Below, piece after piece: positions 27,763-36,066 of a stretch of 64,000 bases of DNA. The first letter of the stretch is position 1; each line of letters begins with the position of its first letter. Both the position numbers and the translations under genes were made by a program. The notes under the pieces were generated by a model. That model saw nothing but the letters and a program-made list of their open reading frames with translations. It was not told where the DNA came from and ran no database searches. The stretch is from Frondihabitans peucedani (lineage in GTDB: Bacteria > Actinomycetota > Actinomycetes > Actinomycetales > Microbacteriaceae). The stretch spans positions 1,302,001 to 1,366,000 of the forward strand of contig NZ_BAABAU010000001.1 of NCBI RefSeq assembly GCF_039537585.1, in the 5' to 3' direction.

Positions 27763-28032
27763 TCAGAGCCCGGCGCGCCGCCCGCCGGCCGACCCGGTGT
27801 CGACGTCGTCGCCGCCCTCGAGCAGCGGCCCGTCGCCCTCGGTGATGTCGATGTCGAAGCCGCGGACCTCCTCGGGCGCCGGGTCGTCGTCGCCGGCGAC
27901 CAGCGCGATGTCCTCGCGGAGGTTCTCCTCGTCCTCGACGAAACCGTCGCCGAACGGGTCGGCGCCCGTCCCCTGATCCTGGCGGTCGCCCTGGCCCTGG
28001 CCCTGGTCGTTCTGGCCGTTCTGGTCGCTCAC
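27763..28032 (-). CDS. Small acidic hypothetical protein
   Basis: This 89-residue, very acidic protein starts with a Gln/Gly repeat (NGQNDQGQGQGD), followed by FGDGFVEDEENLREDIAL and a DIDITEGDGPLLEGG segment. No family is identified. The GTG start at 28032 is supported by a near-perfect GGAGGAGGAG ribosome binding site five bases upstream, one of the strongest in the window. It converges with the CoA-lyase gene with only eight bases between stops. Confidence 0.6.
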   Translation of the reverse strand: MSDQNGQNDQGQGQGDRQDQGTGADPFGDGFVEDEENLREDIALVAGDDDPAPEEVRGFDIDITEGDGPLLEGGDDVDTGSAGGRRAGL

Positions 28033-28137
28033 GGTGTCTCCTCCTCCGGCGGCCCGGCGGCCGCTCCGGGCCCACGGTAGGCACGCCGGCGCGATCCTGC
28101 CCGCCCTTCTCGGAGCCTTTCGTGTCACGCTGGGGGC

Positions 28138-28419
28138 ATGCCCGACCGCCCCCGACGCAGCTCCGTCCGGATGACGCTGCCCGAAGCCGAGCGGATCGTC
28201 GCGCTCGACCACGAGGGCCGGCTCGACCGGAACGACCCGTCGGTGTCGAAGGTCGTCTTCGAGGCGCACACCGTCGTCCAGCGCGCGGCGATGTGGGGAG
28301 GCGAGCCGGGGCATCCTGCGCGACGCCGGACCGGGTGGATCATCCTCGCCTGCGGACTCTTCGTCGCGATCTGGATCGCCGGGCTCCTAGTGCCGCTCGT
28401 CCTCGGGGCAGGGCGCTGA
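28138..28419 (+). CDS. Small single-pass membrane protein
   Basis: This 93-residue protein has a hydrophilic N-terminal domain (about residues 1-65) and one membrane helix (GWIILACGLFVAIWIAGLLV). No family is recognised. The ATG is exactly six bases after CACGCT (28126-28131), a leaderless arrangement. Its stop is one base before the ATG of the next gene, so both are almost certainly one transcript. Confidence 0.6.
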   Translation: MPDRPRRSSVRMTLPEAERIVALDHEGRLDRNDPSVSKVVFEAHTVVQRAAMWGGEPGHPARRRTGWIILACGLFVAIWIAGLLVPLVLGAGR

Positions 28420-28420
28420 G

Positions 28421-29050
28421 ATGGCGGGCCGGAACCCGGGCACGACGCGCCAGGCGCGCCTGACCGCGCTCGCCCTCGTGATCCTGCTCGTCGTCGGCGC
28501 CGTCGCCGCGGGCTTCGTCGCCCACGAGCGGGCGACCTCGACCACGCTCGCCCACGGGGCCGCGAGCGCGCCGCCCTGGCCCGCACCCGCCGGCGCCGAG
28601 CAGCGCGAGCGGACCGCCGCAGCCCGGCTGCCGAACGTCTACGGGAAGAAGCTCGCCGAGCACATCCACGCGCACCTGGCCATCACCGTCGACGGCCGCG
28701 CTGTCACGGTGCCCGGGCAGATCGGGCTCCACGAGGAGGACCGCTTCGCGACGGCCCTGCACACCCACAACACGTCGGGCATCGTCCACATCGAGTCGCC
28801 GACGAAGACGGAGTTCACCCTCGGGCAGTTCTTCACCGAGTGGGACGTCCGTCTCGACGCCCGACACGTCGGGGCCGAGGGCGGAGACGTCGGCGAGACG
28901 CTGACCGTGTTCGTCGACGACCACCGGAGGGCCGGCGATCCCGCCTCGATCGTGCTCCGCGACCTCCAGGACATCGACCTCGTCGTGACTCCCGCCGGTG
29001 TGGCCGCGCATCCGACGCCCGCGTTCGACTGGCCGCCGAACTACCACTAG
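28421..29050 (+). CDS. Membrane-anchored conserved protein with His-rich HIHAHL motif
   Basis: This 209-residue protein has an N-terminal membrane anchor (about residues 12-33) and an exported C-terminal domain. The conserved core reads HIHAHLAITVDG, then VPGQIGL, ALHTHNTSGIVHIESP and FTLGQFFTEWDV. The four closely spaced His residues suggest a metal site; this is inference, and no activity is known to me for the family. It follows the small membrane protein by one base. Its TAG shares a CTAG with the stop of the convergent hydrolase gene (29047-29050). Confidence 0.65.
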   Translation: MAGRNPGTTRQARLTALALVILLVVGAVAAGFVAHERATSTTLAHGAASAPPWPAPAGAEQRERTAAARLPNVYGKKLAEHIHAHLAITVDGRAVTVPGQIGLHEEDRFATALHTHNTSGIVHIESPTKTEFTLGQFFTEWDVRLDARHVGAEGGDVGETLTVFVDDHRRAGDPASIVLRDLQDIDLVVTPAGVAAHPTPAFDWPPNYH

Positions 29051-30138
29051 CCGCCCGCGGGCTCCGCCGTCTCGTCCGCCGCCGGGCTCTCCTCCGCCGC
29101 CGGGCTCTCGTCCTCCGCCGCCGGGCTCTCGTCGGACCCCTCCGCCCGCTCGTGCGCCTCGAGCATGGCCTCGGCGTGCTCGGTCTTGCCCTCGGCGATG
29201 AGCCGGTCGTCACGGCGGAGCATGCCGAGCGCCTCGGTCAGGCGGCCTCGGACGGCGGAGACCACGTTCGCGGGGGTGGGGCGGTACTCGCCGCTCTCGC
29301 CGCCGTCGCGGGCATGCCGGAACTCCCGGAGGACGCCGCCCTCGTCGACCTCGATGGGCTGCTCGGCGTGCTCGACGCAGAGCTCCGCGACCTCCTCCGC
29401 GTGCGCGTGCATGACGGAGTGGCCGGCGCCCGGGATCTCCCACAGCCGCGACGACGGCAGCAGCTCGCCGACCCGGCGGACCCAGTCGGGCGGCGCCACA
29501 GCGTCGAACTCGCCTCGGATCACGAGCGTGTCGGCGCGCACGCGAGGCAGGGCCCGCTCGATCGGGAACCGCATCATCTTCGGCAGGATCCGCGAGAACC
29601 ACTTCGGCCCGCAGAACAGGTACGCCGTCAGCGCCAGCAGCTTCACCCGGCCGGGCTCGTGCGCGGCCGCCTGGAGGAACCGGACGGCCTGCACGCCGAC
29701 GCTCCGCTCGCGCGGGTTGATGACGGGGCCGATGAGCACCAGGGTCCTGATCTCGGGCCGCCTGGCCACGAGGTCGACGACGACCTGGGTGCCCATCGAG
29801 TGGCCGACGACGACCGGGTCGACGAGGCCGAGCCGGTCGATCGCGAACCCGACCAGGTCGGCGTACTGCCGGATGGTCATCGCCCGCTCCGGGTGGGGCA
29901 CGCCGGCGAAGCCCGGGAGGTCGAGGGCGTGCACCGGACCGAAGCGGTTCAGGTTCGGAGCGAGGCGCTCGAAGTAGTTGCTGGCGACCCCGATGCCCGG
30001 CACGAGCACGAACGGTCGCGTCCCGCCCTGTCCGATGGTGCTGACGCGGACCGACACCTCGCCGGCATCGAGGCTCCGGACCGTGACCTCGGTGGCGGAG
30101 TCGCCGGGCTCGAGCGGTGCGGCGGATTCGGCGGGCAT
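29047..30138 (-). CDS. Alpha/beta hydrolase with C-terminal CsbD-like segment
   Basis: This is a 363-residue protein. Residues 1 to about 265 form an alpha/beta hydrolase with VLVPGIG, the nucleophile elbow GHSMG, the acid in RGEFDAVAPP and the catalytic His in GAGHSVMHAH. After a linker, RGRLTEALGMLRRDDRLIAE with GKTEHAEAM resembles the CsbD stress-protein repeat (K/RGKxxEaxGxxxxDxxLxxeGK). The tail repeats DESPAAE-like units. The substrate is unknown and the fusion is unusual. The ATG follows CACACT by six bases. Its stop shares CTAG with the convergent gene. Confidence 0.8.
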   Translation of the reverse strand: MPAESAAPLEPGDSATEVTVRSLDAGEVSVRVSTIGQGGTRPFVLVPGIGVASNYFERLAPNLNRFGPVHALDLPGFAGVPHPERAMTIRQYADLVGFAIDRLGLVDPVVVGHSMGTQVVVDLVARRPEIRTLVLIGPVINPRERSVGVQAVRFLQAAAHEPGRVKLLALTAYLFCGPKWFSRILPKMMRFPIERALPRVRADTLVIRGEFDAVAPPDWVRRVGELLPSSRLWEIPGAGHSVMHAHAEEVAELCVEHAEQPIEVDEGGVLREFRHARDGGESGEYRPTPANVVSAVRGRLTEALGMLRRDDRLIAEGKTEHAEAMLEAHERAEGSDESPAAEDESPAAEESPAADETAEPAGG

Positions 30139-30216
30139 CGCCCCAGTGTGGCAGGCGACGGCAGCGGCGCAGGATCACGCCGAGGCATCGCACCGAGACG
30201 ACTTCCGACGAAGGCC

Positions 30217-30250
30217 TTGACTCAAAGAACTATCACGATATATCTTTGAG
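30217..30250 (+). promoter_or_regulatory. padR promoter with overlapping palindromic operator
   Basis: TTGACT (30217-30222) is a strong -35, with TATATC (30239-30244) or TATCTT (30241-30246) as the -10 at 16-18 bases. The palindrome CTCAAAGA (30221-30228) and TCTTTGAG (30243-30250) spans exactly this promoter, with an AT-rich centre containing ATATATC. PadR proteins usually bind such sites in their own promoters, so autorepression is likely. Confidence 0.75.
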
Positions 30251-30340
30251 CTATCGCACACGGGAACACCCGACAGCGAGAGCGGCCCGGGCCGAGAGCC
30301 CGCCGCCCCACGACGATCACCACACTGAAAGGAGTACCCC

Positions 30341-30982
30341 ATGGGTACCCACGACGACCACCACTTCTCAGCACAACCCCAGCACCACCACCACGACATG
30401 CCGCAGCGCGGCGACTTCGGCCCCTTCGGCCGCGGCCGCGGTGCCGGTCGAGGCTTCGGCCCCGGCATGGGCTTCGGCCCGGGCATGGCCATGGGCTTCG
30501 GCCCCGGCATGGGCTTCGGTCCGGGCCGCGGCGGCCGCGGCCGGGCTCGCAAGGGCGACGTGCGCCTCGCGATCCTGTCACTCCTCGGCGAAGAGCCGGC
30601 GAACGGCTACGGCCTGATGAAGGCCATCGCCGAGCGCACCGACGGCACCTGGCGCCCGAGCCCCGGCTCGGTCTACCCGACGCTTCAGCAGCTCGTCGAC
30701 GAGGGTCTCATCACCGCCGTCGGCGAGGGCCGCCAGTCGACCTTCCAGCTCACCGAGGCGGGCGTGACCTACGTCGCCGCGCACTCGGAGGAGATCGCGA
30801 AGGCCTGGAACGACGCCGAGGCGCCCTCCGAGCACCGTCACGACGAGTTCATCGGCGCCGCCATGAAGCTCGCCGGCGTCATGAAGCAGTTCGCCTTCGA
30901 CGCCACCCCCGAGCAGCGCAAGCAGGCGACGGCCAAGGTCGACGAGCTGCGCCGCGCGCTCTACACGATCCTCGCCGACTAG
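30341..30982 (+). CDS. PadR family repressor with His-rich and GFGPGM-repeat N terminus
   Basis: This is a 213-residue protein. Residues 1-70 are unusual: two His clusters (HDDHH, HHHHD) and then four GFGPGM/GFGPGR repeats in a Gly/Arg-rich stretch. The PadR winged helix begins at DVRLAILSLL, with NGYGLMKAI, the recognition part SPGSVYPTLQQL and the wing GRQSTFQLTEAG. A C-terminal dimerisation helix follows. AAAGGAG lies six bases before the ATG. The promoter carries a matching palindrome, so it probably represses itself. No efflux gene is adjacent, and the ligand may be a metal or drug. Confidence 0.88.
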   Translation: MGTHDDHHFSAQPQHHHHDMPQRGDFGPFGRGRGAGRGFGPGMGFGPGMAMGFGPGMGFGPGRGGRGRARKGDVRLAILSLLGEEPANGYGLMKAIAERTDGTWRPSPGSVYPTLQQLVDEGLITAVGEGRQSTFQLTEAGVTYVAAHSEEIAKAWNDAEAPSEHRHDEFIGAAMKLAGVMKQFAFDATPEQRKQATAKVDELRRALYTILAD

Positions 30983-31004
30983 CTCCGGCGGGCTCGACCC
31001 CGAG

Positions 31005-31067
31005 AGCCCCGCTGTCTCGGCACACCCTCTCCTGCACGCAGGCGGGGTGGTCCGGAACAGCGGGGCT
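31005..31067 (+). terminator. Inverted repeat downstream of padR
   Basis: AGCCCCGCTGT (31005-31015) and ACAGCGGGGCT (31057-31067) are perfect 11-bp complements enclosing a 41-base loop that can pair further (CACCC with GGGTGG). It lies 23 bp after the padR stop. There is no long U tract, only CTTCT after the stem. Confidence 0.5.
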
Positions 31068-31221
31068 TCTGCGTGCCCTGGCCGCGTCGCGATCCTGCGC
31101 GCCGTCCGTCGACACCTGCCGGACATCGCACCGCCCCCGAGGACTACCGTGCAGTTCGCGCGACGATGCGCGGTGTGCAGACCTGCGGGTCGCGAAGGCT
31201 CGCGAGGCGGAAGGACGAGAG

Positions 31222-32661
31222 ATGACATCGACGACGAACAGCGGAGGACGGACCATGAGTCTCGTCCCGGCCAGGATGGACCGCCTCCCCTGGACGCGCT
31301 TCCACTGGTCGATCATCGTCGGACTCGGCATCTCGTGGGTGCTCGACGGCCTCGAGATCCAGATCGTCGCCTCGAACGGGTTCGCCGAGGAGTTCCACAT
31401 GTCGTCGGGGCAGGTCGGCGCCCTCGGCACGACCTACCTCGTCGGGCAGGTCGTCGGCGCGATCGTCTTCGGGCGGCTCTCCGACAAGCTCGGGCGCCGG
31501 AAGCTCTTCATCCTGACGCTGGTCATCTACCTCGTCGGCTCGGGGCTCGCCGGCCTCGCCCCGGCGGTCTGGTTCCTCTTCGCGATGCGCTTCGTCGCCG
31601 GTCTCGGAATCGGCGGCGAGTACGCGGCCATCAACTCCGCGATCGACGAGCTGATCCCGGCGAAGTACCGCGGCCGCGTCGACATCGCGATCAACGGCAC
31701 CTACTGGGGCGGTGCCGCCATCGGCGCGGCCACCAACTTCTTCTTCCTGAACCACGAGATCTTCCCCGTCAACATCGGCTGGCGGCTGGCGTTCTTCATC
31801 GGCCCGGTGCTCGGCATCCTGATCATCTTCCTGCGCCGCAACATCCCCGAGAGCCCGCGCTGGCTCATGACGCACGGCCGCGAGCAGGAGGCCGAGGCCA
31901 CGGTCGACGACATCGAGGGCCGGGTGCAGCGCGAGGGCGGCGTCCTCACCGACGTCGACCCGAAGCTCGCCATGGAGGTCAAGTCGACCGACAGCATCCC
32001 GTTCCGCACGATCCTGCACGTGCTCTTCAAGCAGTACCCGAAGCGGACGCTCGTCGGTGCGACGATGATGATCACGCAGTCGTTCCTCTACAACGCGATC
32101 TTCTTCACCTACGCGCTCGTGCTGACGAACTTCTACGGCCTGAACTCGAGCAATGTGCAGTTCTACTTCTTCCCGTTCGCCATCGGCAACCTGGTGGGGC
32201 CGCTGGTGCTCGGCCCGCTGTTCGACTCCATCGGGCGCCGGAAGATGATCTTCTCGACCTACGTGCTCGCGGGCATCGTCCTGGCCGTCTCCGCGGCGCT
32301 CTTCAGCGCCGACCTCCTGACTGCGACGACGCAGACGATCTTCTGGTGCGTGGCGTTCTTCTTCGCCTCGGCGGGTGCGTCGAGCGCGTACCTCACGGTC
32401 TCGGAGATCTTCCCCCTCGAGATCCGGAGCCAGGCGATCTCGTACTTCTTCGCCCTCGCCCAGATCTTCGGCGCGGTGGCGCCGCTCGTCTACGGAATCC
32501 TGGTCGGCGACGGCAGCGACCGCGGCCCGCTGACCGTCGGCTACTACCTGGGCGCCGGGATCATGATCCTCGGCGGCGTGATCGCGGCGATCTTCGGAGT
32601 GGACGCCGAGCGCCGCGGCCTGGAGTCGATCACGCAGCCGCTCTCGGTCGTGAAGAGCTGA
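31222..32661 (+). CDS. MFS transporter, sugar-porter/aromatic-acid type
   Basis: This 479-residue protein has twelve predicted helices. MFS signatures are present: GRLSDKLGRRK between helices 2 and 3, RFVAGLGIGGEYAAINSAID in helix 4, PESPRWL after helix 6 and GPLFDSIGRRKM in the second half. It resembles NiaP-like and other organic-acid carriers of the SP/AAHS groups. The substrate is not predictable. The ATG at 31222 has AAGGA eight bases upstream. An internal ATG at 31255 is a weaker alternative. Confidence 0.87.
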   Translation: MTSTTNSGGRTMSLVPARMDRLPWTRFHWSIIVGLGISWVLDGLEIQIVASNGFAEEFHMSSGQVGALGTTYLVGQVVGAIVFGRLSDKLGRRKLFILTLVIYLVGSGLAGLAPAVWFLFAMRFVAGLGIGGEYAAINSAIDELIPAKYRGRVDIAINGTYWGGAAIGAATNFFFLNHEIFPVNIGWRLAFFIGPVLGILIIFLRRNIPESPRWLMTHGREQEAEATVDDIEGRVQREGGVLTDVDPKLAMEVKSTDSIPFRTILHVLFKQYPKRTLVGATMMITQSFLYNAIFFTYALVLTNFYGLNSSNVQFYFFPFAIGNLVGPLVLGPLFDSIGRRKMIFSTYVLAGIVLAVSAALFSADLLTATTQTIFWCVAFFFASAGASSAYLTVSEIFPLEIRSQAISYFFALAQIFGAVAPLVYGILVGDGSDRGPLTVGYYLGAGIMILGGVIAAIFGVDAERRGLESITQPLSVVKS

Positions 32662-32684
32662 ACCTGGTCAGGCCCTGACCCTCC

Positions 32685-33383
32685 TCAGACCCTGACGGCG
32701 GGCTCCTCCCGCGCCAGTTCGTCCCCCGTGCCGATGTCGACCACCACGAGCCGACCGGCCAGCCCCGAGCCCGGCGCGAGGAGGAGCCCCGCCTTCGCTC
32801 CCCCGAACATCACTGTGACGAGCGCGGGCAGGACGACGCCGTCCGGCAAGGCGCCATCGTCCGCGCCGATGCCCGACGGCAGGTCGACGGCCACCACGGA
32901 GGGCGCGTCGGCCCGCCGCATCAGCACCCGGGGCCGGAGGGCGGCCACGACCTCGCGGGCCCGGCCGCGGAGCCCAGGATCGCCGCCGGCGCCGATCCCG
33001 AGGATCCCGTCGACGATCACGTCCACCCCGTCGACGAGGTCGGCGAAGGCCTCGGACCCGGGCTCGGCCTCGCGCTCCGCGGTGAAGGCTCCCGCGGCCT
33101 CGGCCGCCGCGAGCCCCGCCTCGTGGACGCGCGACCCGGTGGTCAGGATCCGCACCGCGACGCCGGCCCCGGCGAGGGAGGCGGCGGAGAACAGGGCGTC
33201 GCCGCCGTTGTCGCCGGATCCTGCGAGCACCAGCACTGCACCTGGCGCCGCGCCGCGCGTGGCGAGCACCTCCCGGATCACGGCGGTGAGGCCTGCGGCG
33301 GCCCGCTCCATCAGCGGCTCGCCCGCTTCGAGGTGGGGCGCCTCCGCGCGTCGGATCTGCTCTGCCGTGTACCCGGGGATCAT
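32685..33383 (-). CDS. nnrE: NAD(P)H-hydrate epimerase
   Basis: This 232-residue YjeF_N-domain protein epimerises damaged NAD(P)HX so that the dehydratase can repair it. The signatures are EPLMERAAAGL, the phosphate loop VLAGSGDNGGDAL and VAVDLPSGIGADDG. It stands alone here, without the NnrD dehydratase domain that is often fused. The ATG at 33383 follows CAGCAT by six bases on the minus strand. The divergent hydrolase gene starts 33 bp away, so the two promoters overlap. Confidence 0.88.
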   Translation of the reverse strand: MIPGYTAEQIRRAEAPHLEAGEPLMERAAAGLTAVIREVLATRGAAPGAVLVLAGSGDNGGDALFSAASLAGAGVAVRILTTGSRVHEAGLAAAEAAGAFTAEREAEPGSEAFADLVDGVDVIVDGILGIGAGGDPGLRGRAREVVAALRPRVLMRRADAPSVVAVDLPSGIGADDGALPDGVVLPALVTVMFGGAKAGLLLAPGSGLAGRLVVVDIGTGDELAREEPAVRV

Positions 33384-33415
33384 CGGCCCATGCTGCCACG
33401 CGCGAGAATGGACCG
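33384..33415. promoter_or_regulatory. Divergent leaderless promoter pair
   Basis: The 32-bp gap between nnrE and the alpha/beta hydrolase holds GAGAAT (33404-33409) six bases before the plus-strand ATG. It also holds CAGCAT on the minus strand (33390-33395) six bases before the nnrE ATG. Neither gene has a Shine-Dalgarno sequence at usual spacing. Confidence 0.55.
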
Positions 33416-34216
33416 ATGCGCGCCACCGTCTCTAACCCGACCGACGCCACCGAGATCGCCTACGAGGTGAGCGGTGCGGGCGACCCCGTCCTTCTCGTGC
33501 ACGGGTCGGGCCTGTCGAAGGGCAGCTGGCGGGGGCTCGGGTACCTCCGCGACCTCGAGCGCGACTTCACCGTGATCGCTCTCGACCTCCGCGGGCACGG
33601 CCGGAGCGGCAAGCCGCACGACGCGGCTGCCTACCGGCCCGAGCGCTTCATCGAGGACGTCGACGCGGTCCTCGACGCGGTCGGCGCCGGGCCCGTGCAC
33701 CTCGTCGGGTACTCGATCGGCGCGCGCATCGGTCTCCGGATGGCTGCGGCGACTCCCGAGCGGTTCCGCACGCTCACCACCATCGGCGGCTCGTTCGAGG
33801 CGATGACCGACAGGATCGGCCTCACCTTCTTCCCCACCTGGCGCGAGGCCCTCGACTCCGGCGGCATGGACGCCTTCGTCACCGCCTGGGGCGAGCACCG
33901 CGGGCGCGACATCGACCCCGCGACGGCCCTCGCGTTCCGGCAGAACGACCCCGTCGCCCTCCGCGCCTACTTCGACGGCATCGAGGCGGCGGTCCCGCTC
34001 GGGATCGACGGCGCCGCGGCCATCACCGTGCCGACGCTCCTCCTCGCCGGCACCGACGACCCCGACCGGCTCCGCCAGTCGCAGGAGGCGGCGCGGCGCA
34101 TGGCGACGGCCAGCTTCTTCGAGCTGATCGGGCAGGATCACGGGTCGTCACTCCTCCCCGTCGACGAGATCACCGACCTGCTGCGGACGTTCGTCGAGCT
34201 GAACGCCGGCGGCTGA
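33416..34216 (+). CDS. Alpha/beta hydrolase
   Basis: This is a 266-residue hydrolase of the alpha/beta fold. LLVHGSGLSKGSW carries the oxyanion HG, DLRGHGRSGKP is the classic second motif, GYSIGARIGL holds the nucleophile Ser, GTDDPDR carries the acid and GQDHGSSL the His. Substrate unknown. The ATG is six bases after GAGAAT. The next gene begins about 50 bp after the stop, with its own -10. Confidence 0.86.
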   Translation: MRATVSNPTDATEIAYEVSGAGDPVLLVHGSGLSKGSWRGLGYLRDLERDFTVIALDLRGHGRSGKPHDAAAYRPERFIEDVDAVLDAVGAGPVHLVGYSIGARIGLRMAAATPERFRTLTTIGGSFEAMTDRIGLTFFPTWREALDSGGMDAFVTAWGEHRGRDIDPATALAFRQNDPVALRAYFDGIEAAVPLGIDGAAAITVPTLLLAGTDDPDRLRQSQEAARRMATASFFELIGQDHGSSLLPVDEITDLLRTFVELNAGG

Positions 34217-34267
34217 GCGCCAGGGCGCGTTCGTCCGTCGTTCACCCGTCCGCGCTAGCTTCGGGGC

Positions 34268-34567
34268 ATGGCAGCCCGGCTGAAGCTCCTCGATCGCCCC
34301 GACGGGGCCCGCGGGCCCCTCACGCGCGAGTCGGACGTCCACTTCTTCTGCACGGGGCGTGACCGCTGGTCGATCTACGACCGCCGGCTCGATCCTGCGG
34401 ATCCGGCCGCCTTCCTCGGGCGCCTCCGAAGGATCGCCGGACTCTTCGAGGTCAGCTTCGCCGACGCCGACCTGCCCCGCTCTTACTGCACGAGCCTCAA
34501 CGAGTCGCGCGCCCAGTTCGTCGGCCGGGGCGCCCTCGAGACCCGCCCGCCGCTGCGTCTCGTCTGA
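34268..34567 (+). CDS. Hypothetical 99-residue protein
   Basis: This small soluble protein has two Cys (FFCTGRDRW and SYCTSLNE), several aromatic residues and no membrane segment. No family is recognised. It is supported as a gene by its GC-rich third codon positions and by TAGCTT (34256-34261) exactly six bases before the ATG. It lies between the hydrolase and the aminopeptidase. Confidence 0.55.
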   Translation: MAARLKLLDRPDGARGPLTRESDVHFFCTGRDRWSIYDRRLDPADPAAFLGRLRRIAGLFEVSFADADLPRSYCTSLNESRAQFVGRGALETRPPLRLV

Positions 34568-34619
34568 CCCTCAGCGGGCGCTCCGGGACGCCCCGGGCGA
34601 CCCCGGAGTTCCGCCGGTT

Positions 34620-34638
34620 CGTCTCCGACCCGGAGACG
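34620..34638 (+). terminator. Short perfect hairpin
   Basis: CGTCTCC (34620-34626) and GGAGACG (34632-34638) are perfect 7-bp complements around a five-base loop, 53 bp after the hypothetical gene and 61 bp before the aminopeptidase start. No U tract follows, so the terminator role is tentative. Confidence 0.4.
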
Positions 34639-34699
34639 TGACGAGCCGGCGCCCGTCATGGAAGGCGCTTCTGCCGTGAGGCGTGGCAGGGTGGAGGGG

Positions 34700-35989
34700 A
34701 TGACTCCCGCGCTCAGCCCCCACCTGTCCTCGTTCGCCTCGTTCGTCCAGGCGTCGCCGTCGTCGTATCACGCCGCTGCCGAAGCGGCCCGGCGCCTCGA
34801 CGACGCCGGATTCCAGAGGCTCGACGAGACCGAGGCGTGGCCGAGCGGGCCCGGGCGCCGCTACGTCGTCCGCGACGGAGCGGTCATCGCCTGGGTCCAG
34901 CCCCGCGGCGAGACGGCGACGGCCCCGTTCCGGATCGTCGGCGCCCACACCGACTCCCCCTCGTTCAAGCTGAAGCCGAACCCCGACACCGGCGGCTACG
35001 GGTGGCGCCAGGCCGGCGTCGAGGTCTACGGCGGCCCGCTGTTCAATTCGTGGCTCGACCGCGACCTGGAGTTCGCCGGGCGCCTCGTCACGCGCGACGG
35101 CTCGGTGCACCTGGTGCGCACCGGCCCGGTCCTGCGCTTCCCGCAGCTCGCCGTCCACCTCGACCGCGGAGTCAACTCCGAGGGGCTGAAGCTCGACCCG
35201 CAGCGGCACCTGCACCCGATCACCGGGCTGTCCGGACGCACCGGGCGCGGCGACATCCTGGAGTCCCTCGCCCGGATCGCGGGAGTCTCGGCGGGCGACG
35301 TCCGGGGGCACGACGTCATCGTGGCCGACACGCAGGAGCCCGGCCTGCTGGGCTTCGACGGCGAGCTGTTCGCCTCGGGCCGCATGGACAACCTGACCAG
35401 CGTGCACGCGGGGCTGACCGCGCTGATCGACACCGCCGACCAGCTCGAGTCCGGTGCGTCGACCGCCGTGTTCGCCGCCTTCGACCACGAGGAGGTCGGC
35501 TCGGCCACCGTCTCCGGTGCGAGCGGCCCGTTCCTCGCCGACATCCTGAGCAGGATCAGCGCCGGCCGCGGAGCCGACGAGACCGAGCGCATGCGCGCGT
35601 TCGCCGCCTCCTGGTGCCTGTCGTCCGATGCCGGGCACGCGGTGCACCCGAACTACCCGGAGCGCCACGACCCGGCCAACCACCCGGTGCCGAACGGCGG
35701 CCCGCTGCTCAAGATCAACGCCCAGCAGCGGTACGCGACCGACGGCGCAGGATCGGCGGAGTGGTCGCGATGCTGCGACCAGGCGGGCGTGTCGTTCCAG
35801 CCCTTCGTGTCGAACAACGCGGTGCCGTGCGGCTCCACCATCGGCCCGCTCACGGCCACCCGCCTCGGCATCCGGACCATCGACGTCGGCGTCGCCCTCC
35901 TGTCGATGCACTCCGCGCGAGAGCTGTGCGGAGCGGACGACCCGGGCCATCTCGCTCGCGCGGCCGGAGCGTTCCTGCTCCCGGCCTGA
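34700..35989 (+). CDS. M18 family aminopeptidase
   Basis: This 429-residue metalloaminopeptidase (aspartyl-aminopeptidase family) removes N-terminal residues, usually acidic ones, in the cytoplasm. It has GAHTDSPSFKLKP with a zinc ligand, the FDHEEVGSATVSGA catalytic Glu pair, a GRMDNLTS motif and a C-terminal SMHSARELCGADD. Length matches the family if the ATG at 34700 is used. A longer start at 34658 adds a basic stretch without homology. CAGGGT lies seven bases before the chosen ATG. Confidence 0.92.
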   Translation: MTPALSPHLSSFASFVQASPSSYHAAAEAARRLDDAGFQRLDETEAWPSGPGRRYVVRDGAVIAWVQPRGETATAPFRIVGAHTDSPSFKLKPNPDTGGYGWRQAGVEVYGGPLFNSWLDRDLEFAGRLVTRDGSVHLVRTGPVLRFPQLAVHLDRGVNSEGLKLDPQRHLHPITGLSGRTGRGDILESLARIAGVSAGDVRGHDVIVADTQEPGLLGFDGELFASGRMDNLTSVHAGLTALIDTADQLESGASTAVFAAFDHEEVGSATVSGASGPFLADILSRISAGRGADETERMRAFAASWCLSSDAGHAVHPNYPERHDPANHPVPNGGPLLKINAQQRYATDGAGSAEWSRCCDQAGVSFQPFVSNNAVPCGSTIGPLTATRLGIRTIDVGVALLSMHSARELCGADDPGHLARAAGAFLLPA

Positions 35990-36025
35990 CCACCTGTATC
36001 CTGATGAGGGATCCTCACAACATGG

Positions 36026-36052
36026 GAGGCGCCACGCTGGGTGGCACGCCTC
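36026..36052 (+). promoter_or_regulatory. Leader hairpin before the acyl-CoA ligase gene
   Basis: GAGGCG (36026-36031) pairs with CGCCTC (36047-36052) and CCAC pairs with GTGG inside. The stem ends just before AAAGG, the ribosome binding site of the GTG at 36067. A TATCCT about 65 bases before the start could be the -10. A role in translation control is possible but unproven. Confidence 0.4.
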
Positions 36053-36066
36053 GAGAAAGGCACCTA

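Noticed and set aside
36001-36066. Known riboswitch in the leader of the acyl-CoA ligase
   Set aside because: Only one short hairpin before the ribosome binding site; no match to a known class.
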